Counted from the first letter of the stretch, positions 23,350 to 34,889 are shown. The stretch is 64,000 nucleotides of DNA from Betaproteobacteria bacterium Ga0077527 (GCA_001464815.1 LNDW01000019.1:62001-126000), one strand, 5' to 3'. Notes: a model not told the origin generated them from the sequence alone. A program made the numbers and translations.

Positions 23350-24120
23350 CTACAAGCGTACTTCTATGCCGCGCTCGGCCATCCTCAACTTGGCCTCGCG
23401 CACCGTGTGTTCGCCGTAGTGAAAAATGCTGGCGGCGAGCACCGCATCGGCGCCGCCGATGGTGACGCCGTCGGCGAGATCATCGAGGCCGCCGACGCCG
23501 CCGCTGGCGATCACCGGAATGTCGAGCACCGATGCAAACGCACGGGTCAACTCGAGGTCGAAGCCGGAGCGGGTGCCATCGCGATCCATGCTGGTGAGCA
23601 GGATTTCGCCCGCGCCCATCACCTGCATTTTTTTTCCCCATTCCACGGCATCAAGCCCGGTAGCCTTGCGGCCGCCGTGGGTGAACACTTCCCAGCGCAG
23701 CGGGCCGTCACCGGACACACGCTTGGCATCCACTGCCACCACGATGCACTGCGAGCCGTAGCGTCCGCTGGCGTCGGCCACCAGTTTCGGGTTTTGCACC
23801 GCGGAAGTATTGATGCTGACCTTGTCGGCCCCGGCATTGAGCAGACGCCGCACGTCTTCGACCGCGCGTACGCCGCCACCGACAGTCAGCGGAATGAACA
23901 CCTGCGCCGCCACTGCCTCGATGATGTGCAGGATCAGGTCGCGGTCATCGCTGCTCGCGGTGATGTCGAGGAAAGTCAGTTCGTCGGCGCCCTGATCATC
24001 GTAGCGGCGCGCGATTTCGACCGGGTCACCGGCGTCCCTCAACTCGACAAAATTGACACCCTTCACCACACGGCCGGCGGTGACGTCGAGACAGGGAATG
24101 ATGCGTTTGGCCAAACCCAT
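23350..24120 (-). CDS. hisF: Imidazole glycerol phosphate synthase subunit HisF
   Basis: This 256-residue (beta/alpha)8 barrel is HisF, the cyclase subunit that uses ammonia from HisH to form imidazole glycerol phosphate and AICAR. It opens with [13 protein letters not shown] (catalytic Asp in CLDV) and has the second catalytic Asp in [15 protein letters not shown], with phosphate sites in GGVRAVEDV and [12 protein letters not shown]. The ATG at 24120 is chosen by family; longer starts would run into the hairpin upstream. Confidence 0.96.
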   Translation of the reverse strand: MGLAKRIIPCLDVTAGRVVKGVNFVELRDAGDPVEIARRYDDQGADELTFLDITASSDDRDLILHIIEAVAAQVFIPLTVGGGVRAVEDVRRLLNAGADKVSINTSAVQNPKLVADASGRYGSQCIVVAVDAKRVSGDGPLRWEVFTHGGRKATGLDAVEWGKKMQVMGAGEILLTSMDRDGTRSGFDLELTRAFASVLDIPVIASGGVGGLDDLADGVTIGGADAVLAASIFHYGEHTVREAKLRMAERGIEVRL

Positions 24121-24125
24121 AAAAT

Positions 24126-24200
24126 CGGCCACAGTGGTCACAGAGCACACAGAGATTTCAGGTGTTGCCGCTCTCTGTGTGCTCTGTGACCTCTGTGGCT
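24126..24200. repeat. Tandem-repeat hairpin B, between hisA and hisF
   Basis: GCCACAGTGGTCACAGAGC and the rest of the left arm (24129-24156) pair with the right arm (24171-24199) over about 28 bp with a single mismatch, around a loop of about 15 bases. Both arms are built of degenerate CACAGAG units. It fills the hisA-hisF gap and could stall polymerase or protect RNA ends. Confidence 0.75.
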
Positions 24201-24946
24201 CAGCTTTTCTTTGTCAGTTGATCGGCCAGTTTCTGCGCCGCGGTGAAATCGAGCGTGCCCTGGTACACCGCGCGGCCGGTGATGGCACCCATGATGCCTT
24301 CGGACTGCACCGCACACAGCTTCTCGACATCCTTGAGATCGGTAATGCCGCCGCTGGCGATGACCGGCACCGTGAGCTGGCGGGCGAGCTCGACCGTGGC
24401 CTCAATGTTGACGCCGGTCAGCATGCCGTCGCGGCCAATGTCGGTGTAGATCACCGCCTCGACGCCGTAGTCCTGGAATTTTTTCGCGAGGTCGATCACG
24501 TCATGGCGGGTCATCTTCGACCAGCCGTCAACGGCCACCTTGCCGTCCTTGGCATCGAGCGCGACGATGACATGCCCCTGGAAGGCGGTGCAGGCATCCT
24601 GCAGGAAGCCCGGAGTCTTCACCGCCGCGGTGCCGATCACGACATGGCCGATACCGGCGTCGATGTAGGCTTCGATGGTGTCGAGGTCGCGGATGCCGCC
24701 ACCGAGCTGGATCGGCAGTTCGCCGCCGACCGCCTTGACTATAGCCTTGATCGCCGCTTCGTTCTTCGGCTTGCCGGCCACCGCGCCATTGAGATCGACG
24801 ACGTGCAGGCGTCGGGCGCCCTGCTTCAGCCATTGCGCGGCCATCGCGGCCGGATCTTCGGAGAACACGGTCGCTGCGTCCATGTCGCCCTGTTTCAGGC
24901 GCACGCAATGACCGTCCTTCAGGTCTATGGCGGGAATGATCAGCAT
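24200..24946 (-). CDS. hisA: ProFAR isomerase HisA
   Basis: This 248-residue barrel is HisA, which isomerises the aminoaldose ProFAR to the aminoketose in histidine synthesis. It starts [20 protein letters not shown] with the catalytic Asp in AIDLK, and has the second Asp in [10 protein letters not shown], phosphate-binding [13 protein letters not shown] and [13 protein letters not shown]. It lies between hisH and hisF, with hairpin B on its downstream side. Confidence 0.96.
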   Translation of the reverse strand: MLIIPAIDLKDGHCVRLKQGDMDAATVFSEDPAAMAAQWLKQGARRLHVVDLNGAVAGKPKNEAAIKAIVKAVGGELPIQLGGGIRDLDTIEAYIDAGIGHVVIGTAAVKTPGFLQDACTAFQGHVIVALDAKDGKVAVDGWSKMTRHDVIDLAKKFQDYGVEAVIYTDIGRDGMLTGVNIEATVELARQLTVPVIASGGITDLKDVEKLCAVQSEGIMGAITGRAVYQGTLDFTAAQKLADQLTKKS

Positions 24947-25066
24947 GGGATGCAGGTAACGAAACGGTTTGGCCGGAGAAGGGCGACTGGGAAACCGGAT
25001 CAGTTCAGTTGAACACGCGCGGGCCGTGATATAGCCATCAAATGGCCATGAAATTTGTTAAAGGCA

Positions 25067-25717
25067 TCATACACCAGCCCGCGGCTGCCAGCGCACGAAG
25101 TTTGCCAGCAGTTGCAAGCCGGCGGCGTGGCTTTTCTCGGGGTGAAACTGTACCGCGAACAGATTGGCGCGCGCCGCGGCGCAGGCAAAACGGAAGGGGT
25201 AAGCACTCCAGCCCGCAACCAGCGACGCATCAGCCGGCTCCGGGTAGTAGCTGTGCACAAAATAAAAGCGGCTGCGCTCGGCGATGCCCTCCCACAGCGC
25301 ATGATCAACCTGCTCGACCTCGTTCCAGCCCATGTGCGGCACCTTGAGCCGTTCGCCGTTGGCGCCGGTCATGCGTGCCGCCGGAAAACGGCGCACCACC
25401 CCCGGCAGCAGGCCCAGACCCGGCGTGTCACCTTCTTCGCTGCGCTCGAACAGCATCTGCAGGCCGATGCAGATGCCCAGAAAAGGCTTGCTGCGCGCGG
25501 CTTCAATCAGCACCGGGCGCAGGCCACGCGATTCCATCTCGCGCATGCAGTCGGGCATCGCGCCCTGGCCCGGAAAAACCACGCGGCCGGCGGAGGCCAC
25601 CACCGCCGGGTCGCTGGTGACCACCACCCGGCTCTGCGGTGCGACGTGTTCGATCGCCTTCGACACGGAGCGAAGATTGCCCATGCCGTAATCGATGACT
25701 GCGATGTCGATGGCCAT
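25067..25717 (-). CDS. hisH: Imidazole glycerol phosphate synthase subunit HisH
   Basis: This 216-residue class I glutamine amidotransferase supplies ammonia to HisF. The triad is visible: the nucleophile Cys in FLGICIGLQMLF and the His-x-Glu pair in AVQFHPEKSHAAG. It begins MAIDIAVIDYGMGNLRSV; the ATG at 25717 is used since upstream codons have no family character. It lies 61 bases after hisB and 120 bases before hisA. Confidence 0.95.
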   Translation of the reverse strand: MAIDIAVIDYGMGNLRSVSKAIEHVAPQSRVVVTSDPAVVASAGRVVFPGQGAMPDCMREMESRGLRPVLIEAARSKPFLGICIGLQMLFERSEEGDTPGLGLLPGVVRRFPAARMTGANGERLKVPHMGWNEVEQVDHALWEGIAERSRFYFVHSYYPEPADASLVAGWSAYPFRFACAAARANLFAVQFHPEKSHAAGLQLLANFVRWQPRAGV

Positions 25718-25778
25718 GACGGTTTGTTGCAGGATTCCGGATACAGGCACCCGCCGGCGGCAGGCGCGGCGACGTCTC

Positions 25779-26366
25779 TTAAAGCGAACCCTTGGTTGAA
25801 GGCACACCCTTCACACGGGGATCCAGCTCCACCGCCATGCGCAGCGCGCGGCCGAAGGCCTTGAACAGCGTCTCCACCTGGTGGTGGGCATTGACGCCCT
25901 TCAGGTTGTCGAGATGCAGCGTCACCGAGGCGTGGTTGACGAAACCCTGGAAAAACTCGCGCACCAGGTCGACGTCGAAATCACCGACGCGGGCGCGCGT
26001 GAACTTGCCGCTCATTTCCAGTCCGGGGCGGCCCGAAAGGTCGATCACCACCCGCGACAGCGCTTCGTCCAGCGGCACGTAGGCATGGCCATAACGACGC
26101 ACACCCTTCTTGTCGCCGACGGCCTTGGCAAAAGCCTGTCCGAGGGTGATGCCGATGTCTTCGACGGTGTGGTGGGCGTCAATGTGCAAATCGCCATTGG
26201 CCTTGACCTCGAGATCGACCAGGCCGTGGCGTGCGATCTGGTCAAGCATGTGGTCGAGGAAGGGCACACCGCTGGCGAGTTTCGCCCGGCCACTGCCGTC
26301 GAGATCGAGCTTGACGCTGATCTGCGTCTCCTGGGTATTGCGGGTGATTTGGGCCTTGCGTGCCAT
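25779..26366 (-). CDS. hisB: Imidazoleglycerol-phosphate dehydratase
   Basis: This 195-residue protein is the single-function HisB dehydratase. The manganese-binding motifs are clear: [26 protein letters not shown] and the later VNHASVTLH and [17 protein letters not shown]. It lacks the phosphatase domain of the enterobacterial fusion. The ATG at 26366 is preferred over a TTG at 26387. The upstream gap has two direct copies of GTRTAAACGA at 13-base spacing, of unknown use. Confidence 0.95.
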   Translation of the reverse strand: MARKAQITRNTQETQISVKLDLDGSGRAKLASGVPFLDHMLDQIARHGLVDLEVKANGDLHIDAHHTVEDIGITLGQAFAKAVGDKKGVRRYGHAYVPLDEALSRVVIDLSGRPGLEMSGKFTRARVGDFDVDLVREFFQGFVNHASVTLHLDNLKGVNAHHQVETLFKAFGRALRMAVELDPRVKGVPSTKGSL

Positions 26367-26435
26367 GGTGGTCGGGTGTTGCTGCAAGTAATTGATTACA
26401 AAGTGTAAACGACAGTATAAACGATTCCGGCAATA

Positions 26436-27497
26436 CTAACGCAGGATATCGCGCAGGGCTTCGGCGAGCGCCGCACATTGCTCATCGCTGCCAACGGTGA
26501 TGCGCATGAACTCGGCAATACGCTGCGGCTTGCGGAAATGGCGGACGATGATGCTGCGCTCGCGCAGTTTCGCCGCCAGTTCGCCGCCGTCACGGCCAGG
26601 CAACCGGGCAAACACGAAATTGGCGGCCGAGGGCAATACCTCGAATCCCAGACCCTGCAGGTCGGCCACCAGCTTGCCGCGGGTGGAAATCACCTTCGCG
26701 CACATCGCGCGAAAATAGGCATCGTCCTCGATCGCGGCCGCTGCCCCGGCCTGGGCGAAACGATCCAGCGGATAGGAATTAAAGCTGTCCTTGACCCGGA
26801 CCAGCGCCTCGATCAGCTCGGGATGGCCGACGGCAAAACCCACGCGCAAGCCGGCCAGTGCACGCGACTTCGACAGCGTATGGGTCACCAGCAGGTTCGG
26901 ATAACGCTGCACCAGCGGCACCGCGGACTCACCGCCAAAATCAACATAGGCCTCATCAACCACCACCACCGAATGCAAATTGGCGCGCAGCAGGCGTTCG
27001 ATTTCCGCCAGCGGCACCAGACAGCCGGTGGGGGCATTCGGATTCGGGAACACGATGCCGCCATTGGGCCTCAGGTAATCATCAACCGCGATTTCGAAGC
27101 GCGGATTGAGCGGCACCTGCTCGAACCCGATGTCATAAAGCCCGCAGTACACCGGATAAAAGCTGTAGCTGATGTCGGGAAACAGCACCGGCCGGTCATG
27201 CTTGAGCAGGCCGAGGAAGACATGCGCCAGCACCTCGTCCGAACCGTTGCCGACGAACACATGGGCGGGCGTGAGCTTGTAATGCCGCGCGATGGTTTCG
27301 CGCAGCCGGCTGCTTTCGGGGTCCGGATACAGGCGCAGCGTGTCGCCGACTTCGGCGCGCAGCGCCTCAAGCACGCGCCGGCTCGGGCCGTACGGGCACT
27401 CGTTGGTGTTGAGCTTGATCAGGTTGGCAAGTTTCGGCTGCTCGCCCGGCACGTACGGCGTCAGCCCCTGCACCACCTTGCTCCAGTAACGGCTCAT
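26436..27497 (-). CDS. hisC: Histidinol-phosphate aminotransferase
   Basis: This 353-residue class II aminotransferase is HisC, which transaminates imidazole acetol phosphate. It has the substrate region [30 protein letters not shown], the cofactor Asp/Tyr region [12 protein letters not shown] and the PLP lysine in [17 protein letters not shown]. It follows hisD by 13 bases. The end has the usual Arg-rich [16 protein letters not shown]. Confidence 0.95.
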   Translation of the reverse strand: MSRYWSKVVQGLTPYVPGEQPKLANLIKLNTNECPYGPSRRVLEALRAEVGDTLRLYPDPESSRLRETIARHYKLTPAHVFVGNGSDEVLAHVFLGLLKHDRPVLFPDISYSFYPVYCGLYDIGFEQVPLNPRFEIAVDDYLRPNGGIVFPNPNAPTGCLVPLAEIERLLRANLHSVVVVDEAYVDFGGESAVPLVQRYPNLLVTHTLSKSRALAGLRVGFAVGHPELIEALVRVKDSFNSYPLDRFAQAGAAAAIEDDAYFRAMCAKVISTRGKLVADLQGLGFEVLPSAANFVFARLPGRDGGELAAKLRERSIIVRHFRKPQRIAEFMRITVGSDEQCAALAEALRDILR

Positions 27498-27510
27498 CGT
27501 GGCATTTCTT

Positions 27511-28812
27511 CTACGACCTGTTCAGGCGCATCGCCGCCGAAGCCGCATGCGCCGGGAGGCCTTCGCCGTTGGCCAGTTCAACCGCGATGCGGCCGAGCTT
27601 TTCGGCGCCCGCAGCCGAGACGCGGATCACGCTCGAGCGCTTCTGGAAATCGTAGACACCCAGCGGTGAGGAAAAGCGCGCGGTGCGCGAAGTCGGCAGC
27701 ACGTGGTTGGGCCCGGCGCAGTAGTCGCCCAGCGCCTCGGAGGTATAGCGGCCAAGGAAAATAGCGCCGGCGTGGCGGATCTTCGGCAACAGCGCCGGCG
27801 CATCCTCCAGCGACAGCTCGAGGTGTTCCGGCGCGATGCGGTTTACCAGCGCGCAGGCCTCATCAAGGTCGCGCACCTGGATCAGCGCGCCGCGGCCGGA
27901 CAGCGAGGCTTCAATCACCGCACGCCGCGGCATCTGCGGCAGCAGTTTGTCGATGCTGGCCTGCACGGCATCGATGTATCTGGCGTCCGGCGCAAGCAGG
28001 ATCGATTGCGCCAGCTCGTCGTGCTCGGCCTGTGAAAACAGGTCCATCGCCACCCAGTCCGGGTAGGTGCTGCCGTCGCAGACGACGAGGATTTCAGAGG
28101 GGCCGGCAACCATATCGATGCCGACGATGCCGAACACGCGGCGCTTCGCCGCCGCGACATAGGCATTGCCCGGCCCGGTGATCTTGTCGACCTGTGGAAT
28201 CGTTGCCGTGCCATAGGCCAGTGCCGCCACCGCCTGCGCACCGCCGATGGTGAACAAACGGTCAACTCCGCAGATCGCAGCGGCGGCAAGGACCAGGTCG
28301 TTGCGTTCGCCAAGCGGCGTCGGCACGGTCATGATCACTTCACCGACGCCGGCGACCTTGGCCGGCACCGCGTTCATGATCACCGATGAAGGATAGGCCG
28401 CCTTGCCGCCGGGCACATAGATCCCGGCGCGGTCGAGCGGCGTGACCTGCTGGCCGAGTTCGTTGCCGTCGGCATCGGTGTAACCCCAGGAGGCGGCGCG
28501 CTGTTTTTCGTGGTACTCGCGCACCCTTGCCGTCGCGGCTTCGAGCGCGTCACGACGTGCGGCGGGAATTCGCGCCAGCGCGGCCTGCAGTTCGGATTTC
28601 GGGATTTCCAGTTCGGCCGCTGATTTCGCGGTCACGCCGTCAAAGCGCGCGGTGTATTCAAGCACTGCGGCATCACCACGCGCCTGCACATCGGCAAGTA
28701 TCGCCGCGACTGCCGCGTCAACCTTGGGATCCTGCGCCGACTCGAATGCGAGCAGCGCGGCCAGCCGCGCGTCGAAATCAGCCTGCGTGGTGGACAGCCG
28801 GCGCATGCTCAT
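27511..28812 (-). CDS. hisD: Histidinol dehydrogenase
   Basis: This 433-residue enzyme oxidises histidinol to histidine in two NAD-linked steps. Typical segments are [36 protein letters not shown], the metal-site [15 protein letters not shown], the catalytic [14 protein letters not shown] and [20 protein letters not shown]. It lies nine bases after hisG. The ATG at 28812 has GAGG just upstream; an ATG two codons later is equally possible. Confidence 0.96.
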   Translation of the reverse strand: MSMRRLSTTQADFDARLAALLAFESAQDPKVDAAVAAILADVQARGDAAVLEYTARFDGVTAKSAAELEIPKSELQAALARIPAARRDALEAATARVREYHEKQRAASWGYTDADGNELGQQVTPLDRAGIYVPGGKAAYPSSVIMNAVPAKVAGVGEVIMTVPTPLGERNDLVLAAAAICGVDRLFTIGGAQAVAALAYGTATIPQVDKITGPGNAYVAAAKRRVFGIVGIDMVAGPSEILVVCDGSTYPDWVAMDLFSQAEHDELAQSILLAPDARYIDAVQASIDKLLPQMPRRAVIEASLSGRGALIQVRDLDEACALVNRIAPEHLELSLEDAPALLPKIRHAGAIFLGRYTSEALGDYCAGPNHVLPTSRTARFSSPLGVYDFQKRSSVIRVSAAGAEKLGRIAVELANGEGLPAHAASAAMRLNRS

Positions 28813-28821
28813 TCAGCCTCA

Positions 28822-29463
28822 TCAGCCCGCCGATACGGCGCGGCTGAAGGTGTCGATCAGCGGCTGGATCTGCGCACGCTTCACCTTCAGCGCCGCCTGG
28901 TTAACCACCAGCCGCGAGCTGATCTTGCCGACCTCCTCGACCGCGACCAGGTTGTTGGCCTTCAATGTACCACCGGTGCTGACGAGATCGACGATGGCGT
29001 CGGCGAGTCCGGTCAGCGGCGCCAGCTCCATCGAGCCATAGAGCTTGATCAGGTCGACATGCACACCTTTCGCCGCGAAGTGTTCACGTGCGGTCTGCAC
29101 ATACTTGGTGGCGACCTTGAGCCGCGCACCCTGGCGCACCGCGGCGGCGTAGTCAAAGTCCCGGCGCACCGCAACCATCATCCGGCAGCGCGCGATGTTC
29201 AGGTCCAGCGGCTGGTACAAACCCTCACCACCATGCTCGTCGAGCACATCCTTGCCCGCCACGCCGAGATCGGCACCGCCGAACTGGACATAGGTCGGCA
29301 CGTCGGTGGCGCGCACGATCAGCACGCGCACATTGCGGCGGTTGGTTTCGATGATCAGCTTGCGCGAGCTTTCGGGGTTTTCGCGCGCGACGATGCCCGC
29401 GGCCTTCAGCAGCGGCAGGGTTTCGTCGAAAATGCGCCCCTTGGAGAGCGCGATGGTAATCAT
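28822..29463 (-). CDS. hisG: ATP phosphoribosyltransferase, short form
   Basis: This 213-residue enzyme starts histidine synthesis by joining ATP and PRPP. It is the short HisG form, which lacks the C-terminal regulatory domain and normally needs HisZ as partner; no hisZ is in this window. It has [18 protein letters not shown] at the N terminus and the PRPP region [21 protein letters not shown]. It is the first gene of the his-tat operon, with a TATAAT about 70 bases upstream. Confidence 0.95.
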   Translation of the reverse strand: MITIALSKGRIFDETLPLLKAAGIVARENPESSRKLIIETNRRNVRVLIVRATDVPTYVQFGGADLGVAGKDVLDEHGGEGLYQPLDLNIARCRMMVAVRRDFDYAAAVRQGARLKVATKYVQTAREHFAAKGVHVDLIKLYGSMELAPLTGLADAIVDLVSTGGTLKANNLVAVEEVGKISSRLVVNQAALKVKRAQIQPLIDTFSRAVSAG

Positions 29464-29533
29464 GGCTGGCCGGGACTTGAGACAAAAAATCCGGCGCCTG
29501 ACAAGGTACTAGCAGGCCTTCCGGAGTGTTTGA

Positions 29534-29539
29534 ATTATA
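29534..29539 (-). promoter_or_regulatory. -10 element of the his operon
   Basis: On the minus strand a perfect TATAAT precedes hisG by about 70 bases. The -35 is not clear; TTGCAC is present but 22 bases away. No leader peptide rich in His codons was noticed in the short leader. Confidence 0.4.
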
Positions 29540-29645
29540 ACGCGTTTGCCCCCCTTTCCGGGTGCAAAACCGGACGGCGGCGGTTCACTCAGGGGCAGCC
29601 AGCGGTTACACTGCGCACTCCGCAAAACACAGCGTCCAGCCCCCA

Positions 29646-30449
29646 GTGAGCACTTCAAACGTCGTCGAAATCCGCGATCTCGCCTTTGCCTACGGCAGCC
29701 ACCAGATTTTCAAATCGGTGAACCTGGACATCCCCAAAGGCAAGGTCATCGGCATCATGGGTGCCAGCGGCTGCGGCAAGACCACGCTGATGCAGCTGAT
29801 CGGCGCGCAATTGCGCCCCTCGCGGGGCACGGTAAAAGTGCTCGGCGAAGACATCCACAGCCTCGACCGCGATGCGCTGTACCGGCTGCGCCGTAAAATG
29901 GGCATGCAGTTCCAGCAGGGCGGGCTGTTCACCGATCTCTCGGTGTTCGAGAACATCGCCTTCCAGATGCGCGAGAAGACGGATCTGCCCGAAGACATGA
30001 TCAATGATCTGGTGCTGATGAAGCTCAACGCGGTCGGTCTGCGCGGCGCGGCGCAGCTGATGCCCTCGGAATGTTCAGGCGGCATGTCGCGGCGGGTCGG
30101 CCTCGCCCGTGCCCTGGCACTCGACCCCGACCTGATCATGTATGACGAGCCTTTCGCCGGCCTGGACCCGATCTCCTGCAATGTGGCGGGCAAGCTGATC
30201 CGGCGTCTGAATGATGCGCTGGGTGTGACCTCGATCGTGGTTTCGTACGACGCACAGGAGTCCCTGCGCTGCATCGACTACGTCTACTTCCTCGCCGATG
30301 GGGTGGTGGTCGCGCAGGGCAGCACCGAAGAGGTGAAGAAATCGGACGATCCCTTCGTCAGACAGTTCATCAAGGGCCTGCCCGACGGCCCAGTACCCTT
30401 CCACTATCCGCAGAACAGCTATGCTGCGGACCTCGAACTGCCAAACTGA
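29646..30449 (+). CDS. Lone MlaF-like ABC ATPase with an altered switch histidine
   Basis: This 267-residue ABC ATPase is close to MlaF, encoded at 36251-37078; both have the [18 protein letters not shown] pattern after Walker A. It has Walker A GASGCGKTT, signature ECSGGMSRRVGLARA and Walker B LIMYDEPFAGLDPIS. The switch (H-loop) residue, His in nearly all ABC ATPases and in the other MlaF copy (VVTHDVQEA), is Tyr201 here (VVSYDAQES). It stands alone on the + strand between hisG and murA, with no permease. The GTG at 29646 is the likely start. Confidence 0.85.
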   Translation: MSTSNVVEIRDLAFAYGSHQIFKSVNLDIPKGKVIGIMGASGCGKTTLMQLIGAQLRPSRGTVKVLGEDIHSLDRDALYRLRRKMGMQFQQGGLFTDLSVFENIAFQMREKTDLPEDMINDLVLMKLNAVGLRGAAQLMPSECSGGMSRRVGLARALALDPDLIMYDEPFAGLDPISCNVAGKLIRRLNDALGVTSIVVSYDAQESLRCIDYVYFLADGVVVAQGSTEEVKKSDDPFVRQFIKGLPDGPVPFHYPQNSYAADLELPN

Positions 30450-30455
30450 TTTATC

Positions 30456-30474
30456 AATAAAATCAATGGCTTAA
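30456..30474 (+). repeat. Recurrent AT-rich motif, site 5
   Basis: AATAAAATCAATGGCTTAA in the 38-base gap between two convergent genes. Here it cannot be a promoter for a neighbouring gene, which argues against a simple promoter role for the motif. Confidence 0.5.
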
Positions 30475-30487
30475 AAGCCACCGTGTC

Positions 30488-31887
<1,400 letters not shown>

Positions 31888-31900
31888 AAAGGAGTTTGTT

Positions 31901-32140
31901 TTAAGGGTTTTCCGCCCACTGCTCCGGCGTCAGCGTCTTCATCGAAAGCGCGTGGATTTCCTCGCGCATGCGCTCGCCGAGCGCCGCGTACACCAGCTGG
32001 TGCTGGCGCACCTTGGGCAGGCCGCGAAAAGCCTCGCTGACAATGACGGCCTCCCAGTGGTGGCCGTCGCCGGCAACCTCGAGATGTTTGCAGTCGAGGC
32101 CGGCGCGGATGGATTGTTCAATGCTTTGTGGAGTAACCAT
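31901..32140 (-). CDS. BolA-family protein
   Basis: This 79-residue protein is a BolA-like small protein (IbaG/YrbA type by its place before murA). It shows the class II KH-like fold with the conserved HWEAVIVSEAFRGLPKVRQHQLVYAAL and the end MREEIHALSMKTLTPEQW. The conserved His in HH-WE fits metal or cluster binding with monothiol glutaredoxins. The ATG at 32140 follows AGAGGA; the longer frame is not family-like. Confidence 0.9.
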   Translation of the reverse strand: MVTPQSIEQSIRAGLDCKHLEVAGDGHHWEAVIVSEAFRGLPKVRQHQLVYAALGERMREEIHALSMKTLTPEQWAENP

Positions 32141-32157
32141 AACGTTGGATTCCTCTT

Positions 32158-32913
32158 TCAATATCTCAGTTTGTAGCCGCGCTTGAGCAGCGCCAGGGTC
32201 AGCCATGATAAGGCGACGAAGCTCGCGCCGACAATCACCAGACTCAGCGCCGGAGAGGTGTCGGATACCCCAAAAAAGCCGTAGCGGAAGCCGTCGATCA
32301 TGTAGAACACGGGATTCAGATGCGATACCAACTGCCAGAACGGCGACAGCGACTGGATCGAGTAGAACACGCCGGAGAGGAAGGTCAGCGGCAGGATGAT
32401 GAAATTGGTGAAGGCCGCGAGCTGGTCAACCTTCTCCGACTGGATGCCGGCGACAATGCCCAGCGCACCCATCACCGCACTGCCGGCAACACCAAACATC
32501 AGCACCCACAGCGGATGCGCCAGCGGCAGCTCGATGAACCAGACGGTGGCCAGCAATACGCCGGCGCCGACCACCACGCCGCGACCCACCGCGGCGAGCA
32601 GATAGGCCATGAAAAACTCGCGATGCGACAGCGGCGGCAGCAGCACAAAAACGATGTTGCCCTGCATCTTCGACTGCATCAGGCTCGATGAGGCGTTGGC
32701 AAAAGAGTTCTGCAGCACCGACATCATCGCCAGCCCCGGGATCAGGAAGCTGCGGTAATCAATGCCCGGAAACACCTCGACGCGACCGGCCAGCGCATGG
32801 CCGAACACCATCAGGTAAAGCAGCGCGGTCAGCACGGGTGCCAGCACGGTCTGCACGCTGACCTTCCAGAAGCGCAGCCATTCCTTGTGGAACAGGGTGT
32901 AAAAGCCGGTCAT
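32158..32913 (-). CDS. ABC-2 type permease (YadH-like)
   Basis: This 251-residue permease has six membrane helices and the ABC-2 pattern FLIPGLAMMSVLQNSFANASSS, followed by QSKMQGNIVFVLLPPLSHRE and PLTFLSGVFYSIQSLSPFWQ. With the ATPase encoded just upstream it forms a YadGH-like exporter of unknown substrate. The gene pair sits between the mla operon and bolA-murA, a common place in betaproteobacteria. Hairpin D separates it from its ATPase. Confidence 0.9.
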   Translation of the reverse strand: MTGFYTLFHKEWLRFWKVSVQTVLAPVLTALLYLMVFGHALAGRVEVFPGIDYRSFLIPGLAMMSVLQNSFANASSSLMQSKMQGNIVFVLLPPLSHREFFMAYLLAAVGRGVVVGAGVLLATVWFIELPLAHPLWVLMFGVAGSAVMGALGIVAGIQSEKVDQLAAFTNFIILPLTFLSGVFYSIQSLSPFWQLVSHLNPVFYMIDGFRYGFFGVSDTSPALSLVIVGASFVALSWLTLALLKRGYKLRY

Positions 32914-32918
32914 TGTTT

Positions 32919-33018
32919 TCAGGATTGAAGGTTGAGGATTGAGGATTGAGTAAAAACCGGGAGCTGGGCTCCGGCAATCACCGCGGCTCTCAATCCCCGC
33001 TCCTCAATCCTCATTCCT
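32919..33018. repeat. Tandem-repeat hairpin D, inside the ABC exporter operon
   Basis: The left arm GGATTGAGGATTGAG (within 32920-32950) is built of GGATTGA units. The right arm (32987-33018) is CTCAATCC-rich and is its degenerate inverted copy. A small inner palindrome lies at 32958-32973. Confidence 0.65.
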
Positions 33019-33917
33019 CACGCCTTATTCATGATCTGCACAAACACGTCTTCAAGATCGGGCTGCAGGATTTCCATTTCCTGCACCGCAACCTGCGCCT
33101 CGCGCAGCGCCGCCATCACCCCTTCCACCGCAGCGTAGTCCGGAAGCGCCAGGCGCAGCGCGCCATCTTCGCGGCGCTCGGCGAGTTGTGGCTCCAGTGC
33201 CACCGGCAGCGCAGCACCCAGACGCAGCACCAGCTGGCAGCCTGAATGCATCTGCAGCAGATTTTCGGTGCGGTCGAGGGCGACGATACGCCCCTGCTTG
33301 AGCATCGCGATGCGTCCGCACAGCGCCTCGGCCTCTTCCAGATAATGCGTGGTCAGCACGATGGTGTGCCCGTCGCGGTTGAGGCGGCGGATGAAGCGCC
33401 ACAGCGCCTGGCGCAGCTCGACATCGACACCGGCGGTGGGCTCGTCAAGCACGATCACCGGCGGCTTGTGCACCAGCGCCTGCGCCACCAGCACGCGCCG
33501 CTTCATGCCGCCGGAAAGCGCGCGCATGTTGGTGTCGGCCTTGGCGGTGAGGTCGAGATTGTCCAGAACCTCGTCGATCCACGCACGGTTGTCGCGCAGG
33601 CCGAAATAACCCGACTGGAACACCAGCGTCTCGCGCACCGTGAAAAAGGGGTCGAACACCAGCTCCTGCGGCACCACGCCCAGCGCGCGTCGCGCCTCGC
33701 GGTAGTTGTCCACCACGTCGTGGCCCATGATGCGCACGCTGCCGCGGCTGGCACGCGCCAGTCCGGCAAGAATGCTGATCAGCGTGGTCTTGCCCGCGCC
33801 GTTGGGGCCGAGCAGGCCGAAAAACTCGCCGCACCCGACACTCAGGCTGACGCCGGCAAGGGCTTCGAGGCTGCCGTACCGCTTGGCAACCCCGAGCACT
33901 TCAATGGCTGGGGGCAC
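33018..33917 (-). CDS. ABC transporter ATP-binding protein (YadG-like)
   Basis: This 299-residue ATPase partners the permease downstream. It has Walker [10 protein letters not shown], signature LSGGMKRRVLVAQAL, Walker B VIVLDEPTAGVDVE and switch His in VLTTHYLEEAEAL. A C-terminal domain of about 70 residues follows. The GTG at 33917 is the likely start, 14 bases after the mlaB stop; the longer frame overlaps mlaB and is not family-like. Confidence 0.88.
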   Translation of the reverse strand: MPPAIEVLGVAKRYGSLEALAGVSLSVGCGEFFGLLGPNGAGKTTLISILAGLARASRGSVRIMGHDVVDNYREARRALGVVPQELVFDPFFTVRETLVFQSGYFGLRDNRAWIDEVLDNLDLTAKADTNMRALSGGMKRRVLVAQALVHKPPVIVLDEPTAGVDVELRQALWRFIRRLNRDGHTIVLTTHYLEEAEALCGRIAMLKQGRIVALDRTENLLQMHSGCQLVLRLGAALPVALEPQLAERREDGALRLALPDYAAVEGVMAALREAQVAVQEMEILQPDLEDVFVQIMNKA

Positions 33918-33931
33918 GCTGGTCGCGCGCC

Positions 33932-34222
33932 TTACTTCGCCGCATCGGCCGCCACCAGTTCGGTGACGCCGTAGAGCGTGGCCAGGCTGCTCAGGTTTTC
34001 GGGAAGATTGATGTAGCGGATGCGCCGGTTGGCTGCGAGTGCCGCGCGGCGCCACTCGAAGAGCAGGCTCAGCGCGGTGGAATCGACCTCGGTCACCGCG
34101 GAGAGATCGAGCACCGTATCCGCAGTGGTAAACAGGCGCAGCCCCTGTTCACGCAGCGCCAATGCGGTTTCGAGGTTGACCGCGCCTGCCAGCGTGCAGC
34201 GCCCGTCCTTGCATTCGATCAT
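33932..34222 (-). CDS. mlaB: STAS-domain protein MlaB
   Basis: This 96-residue STAS protein is MlaB, the small cytoplasmic subunit that binds the MlaF ATPase and is needed for its activity. The STAS core is VLDLSAVTEVDSTALSLLFEW, with the Ser/Thr pair at the usual functional site. It is the last gene of mlaFEDCB. Confidence 0.9.
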   Translation of the reverse strand: MIECKDGRCTLAGAVNLETALALREQGLRLFTTADTVLDLSAVTEVDSTALSLLFEWRRAALAANRRIRYINLPENLSSLATLYGVTELVAADAAK

Positions 34223-34265
34223 GGCCGCGGCCGCTCCTTTTACCGTTTCTCTTTTGCGGTTTCTT

Positions 34266-34889
34266 TTATTTGGCCTGCGCCAGCGCGCGGTTTTTCTCGC
34301 GCAGGGTCTTGATCAGGCCATCGATGCCGGTCTTGGTTACTTCGGTGTTGAAGGTGCTGCGGTAGTTCTCGACCAGGCTGACGCCGCCGATCTTGACGTT
34401 GTAGACCTTCCAGCCGTCATCCAGTTTTTCCATGTCGTAGTCAACCTGCACCGGCTCGCCGCCGGAGGACGAACGCACCAGCGAGCGCACGATGACGTCG
34501 GTGTCGGTTGGCGCCATTTTCAGCGGCCGGTATTCGATCTTCTGGTCCTTGAACAGCACCAGCGACGCGGTGTAGGTCTGGACCAGCAGCGCGCGGAACT
34601 CGGCGATCAGCTGCTTGCGCTGCTCGGGATTCGCGGCACTCCAGTTGCGGCCCAGCGCGAGGCGGGTCATGCCGCCGAAGTTGAAATGCGGCGCGATCTT
34701 GGTCTCGATCAGTTCACGTGCCTTTTTCTGGTTGCCGGACTGCAACTCCTTGTCATTGCGCAGGATTTGCAGCACCTCTTCAGTGACCGTGCGCGCCAGT
34801 ACATCGGGGGCCGTGGCAGCACCCTGAGCAAAGGCTGGCGCAAGCCCGATAAATGAAAAAATAATTAATGAAATCAAATACTTATGCAT
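34266..34889 (-). CDS. mlaC: Periplasmic phospholipid carrier MlaC
   Basis: This 207-residue protein is MlaC, which shuttles phospholipids between the outer-membrane MlaA complex and the inner-membrane MlaFEDB complex. It has a signal peptide (YLISLIIFSFIGLAPAFA) and family segments such as HFNFGGMTRLALGRNW and EFRALLVQTYTASLVLF. The ATG at 34889 gives a normal signal peptide; an ATG at 34931 overlapping the mlaD stop is possible. Confidence 0.93.
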   Translation of the reverse strand: MHKYLISLIIFSFIGLAPAFAQGAATAPDVLARTVTEEVLQILRNDKELQSGNQKKARELIETKIAPHFNFGGMTRLALGRNWSAANPEQRKQLIAEFRALLVQTYTASLVLFKDQKIEYRPLKMAPTDTDVIVRSLVRSSSGGEPVQVDYDMEKLDDGWKVYNVKIGGVSLVENYRSTFNTEVTKTGIDGLIKTLREKNRALAQAK

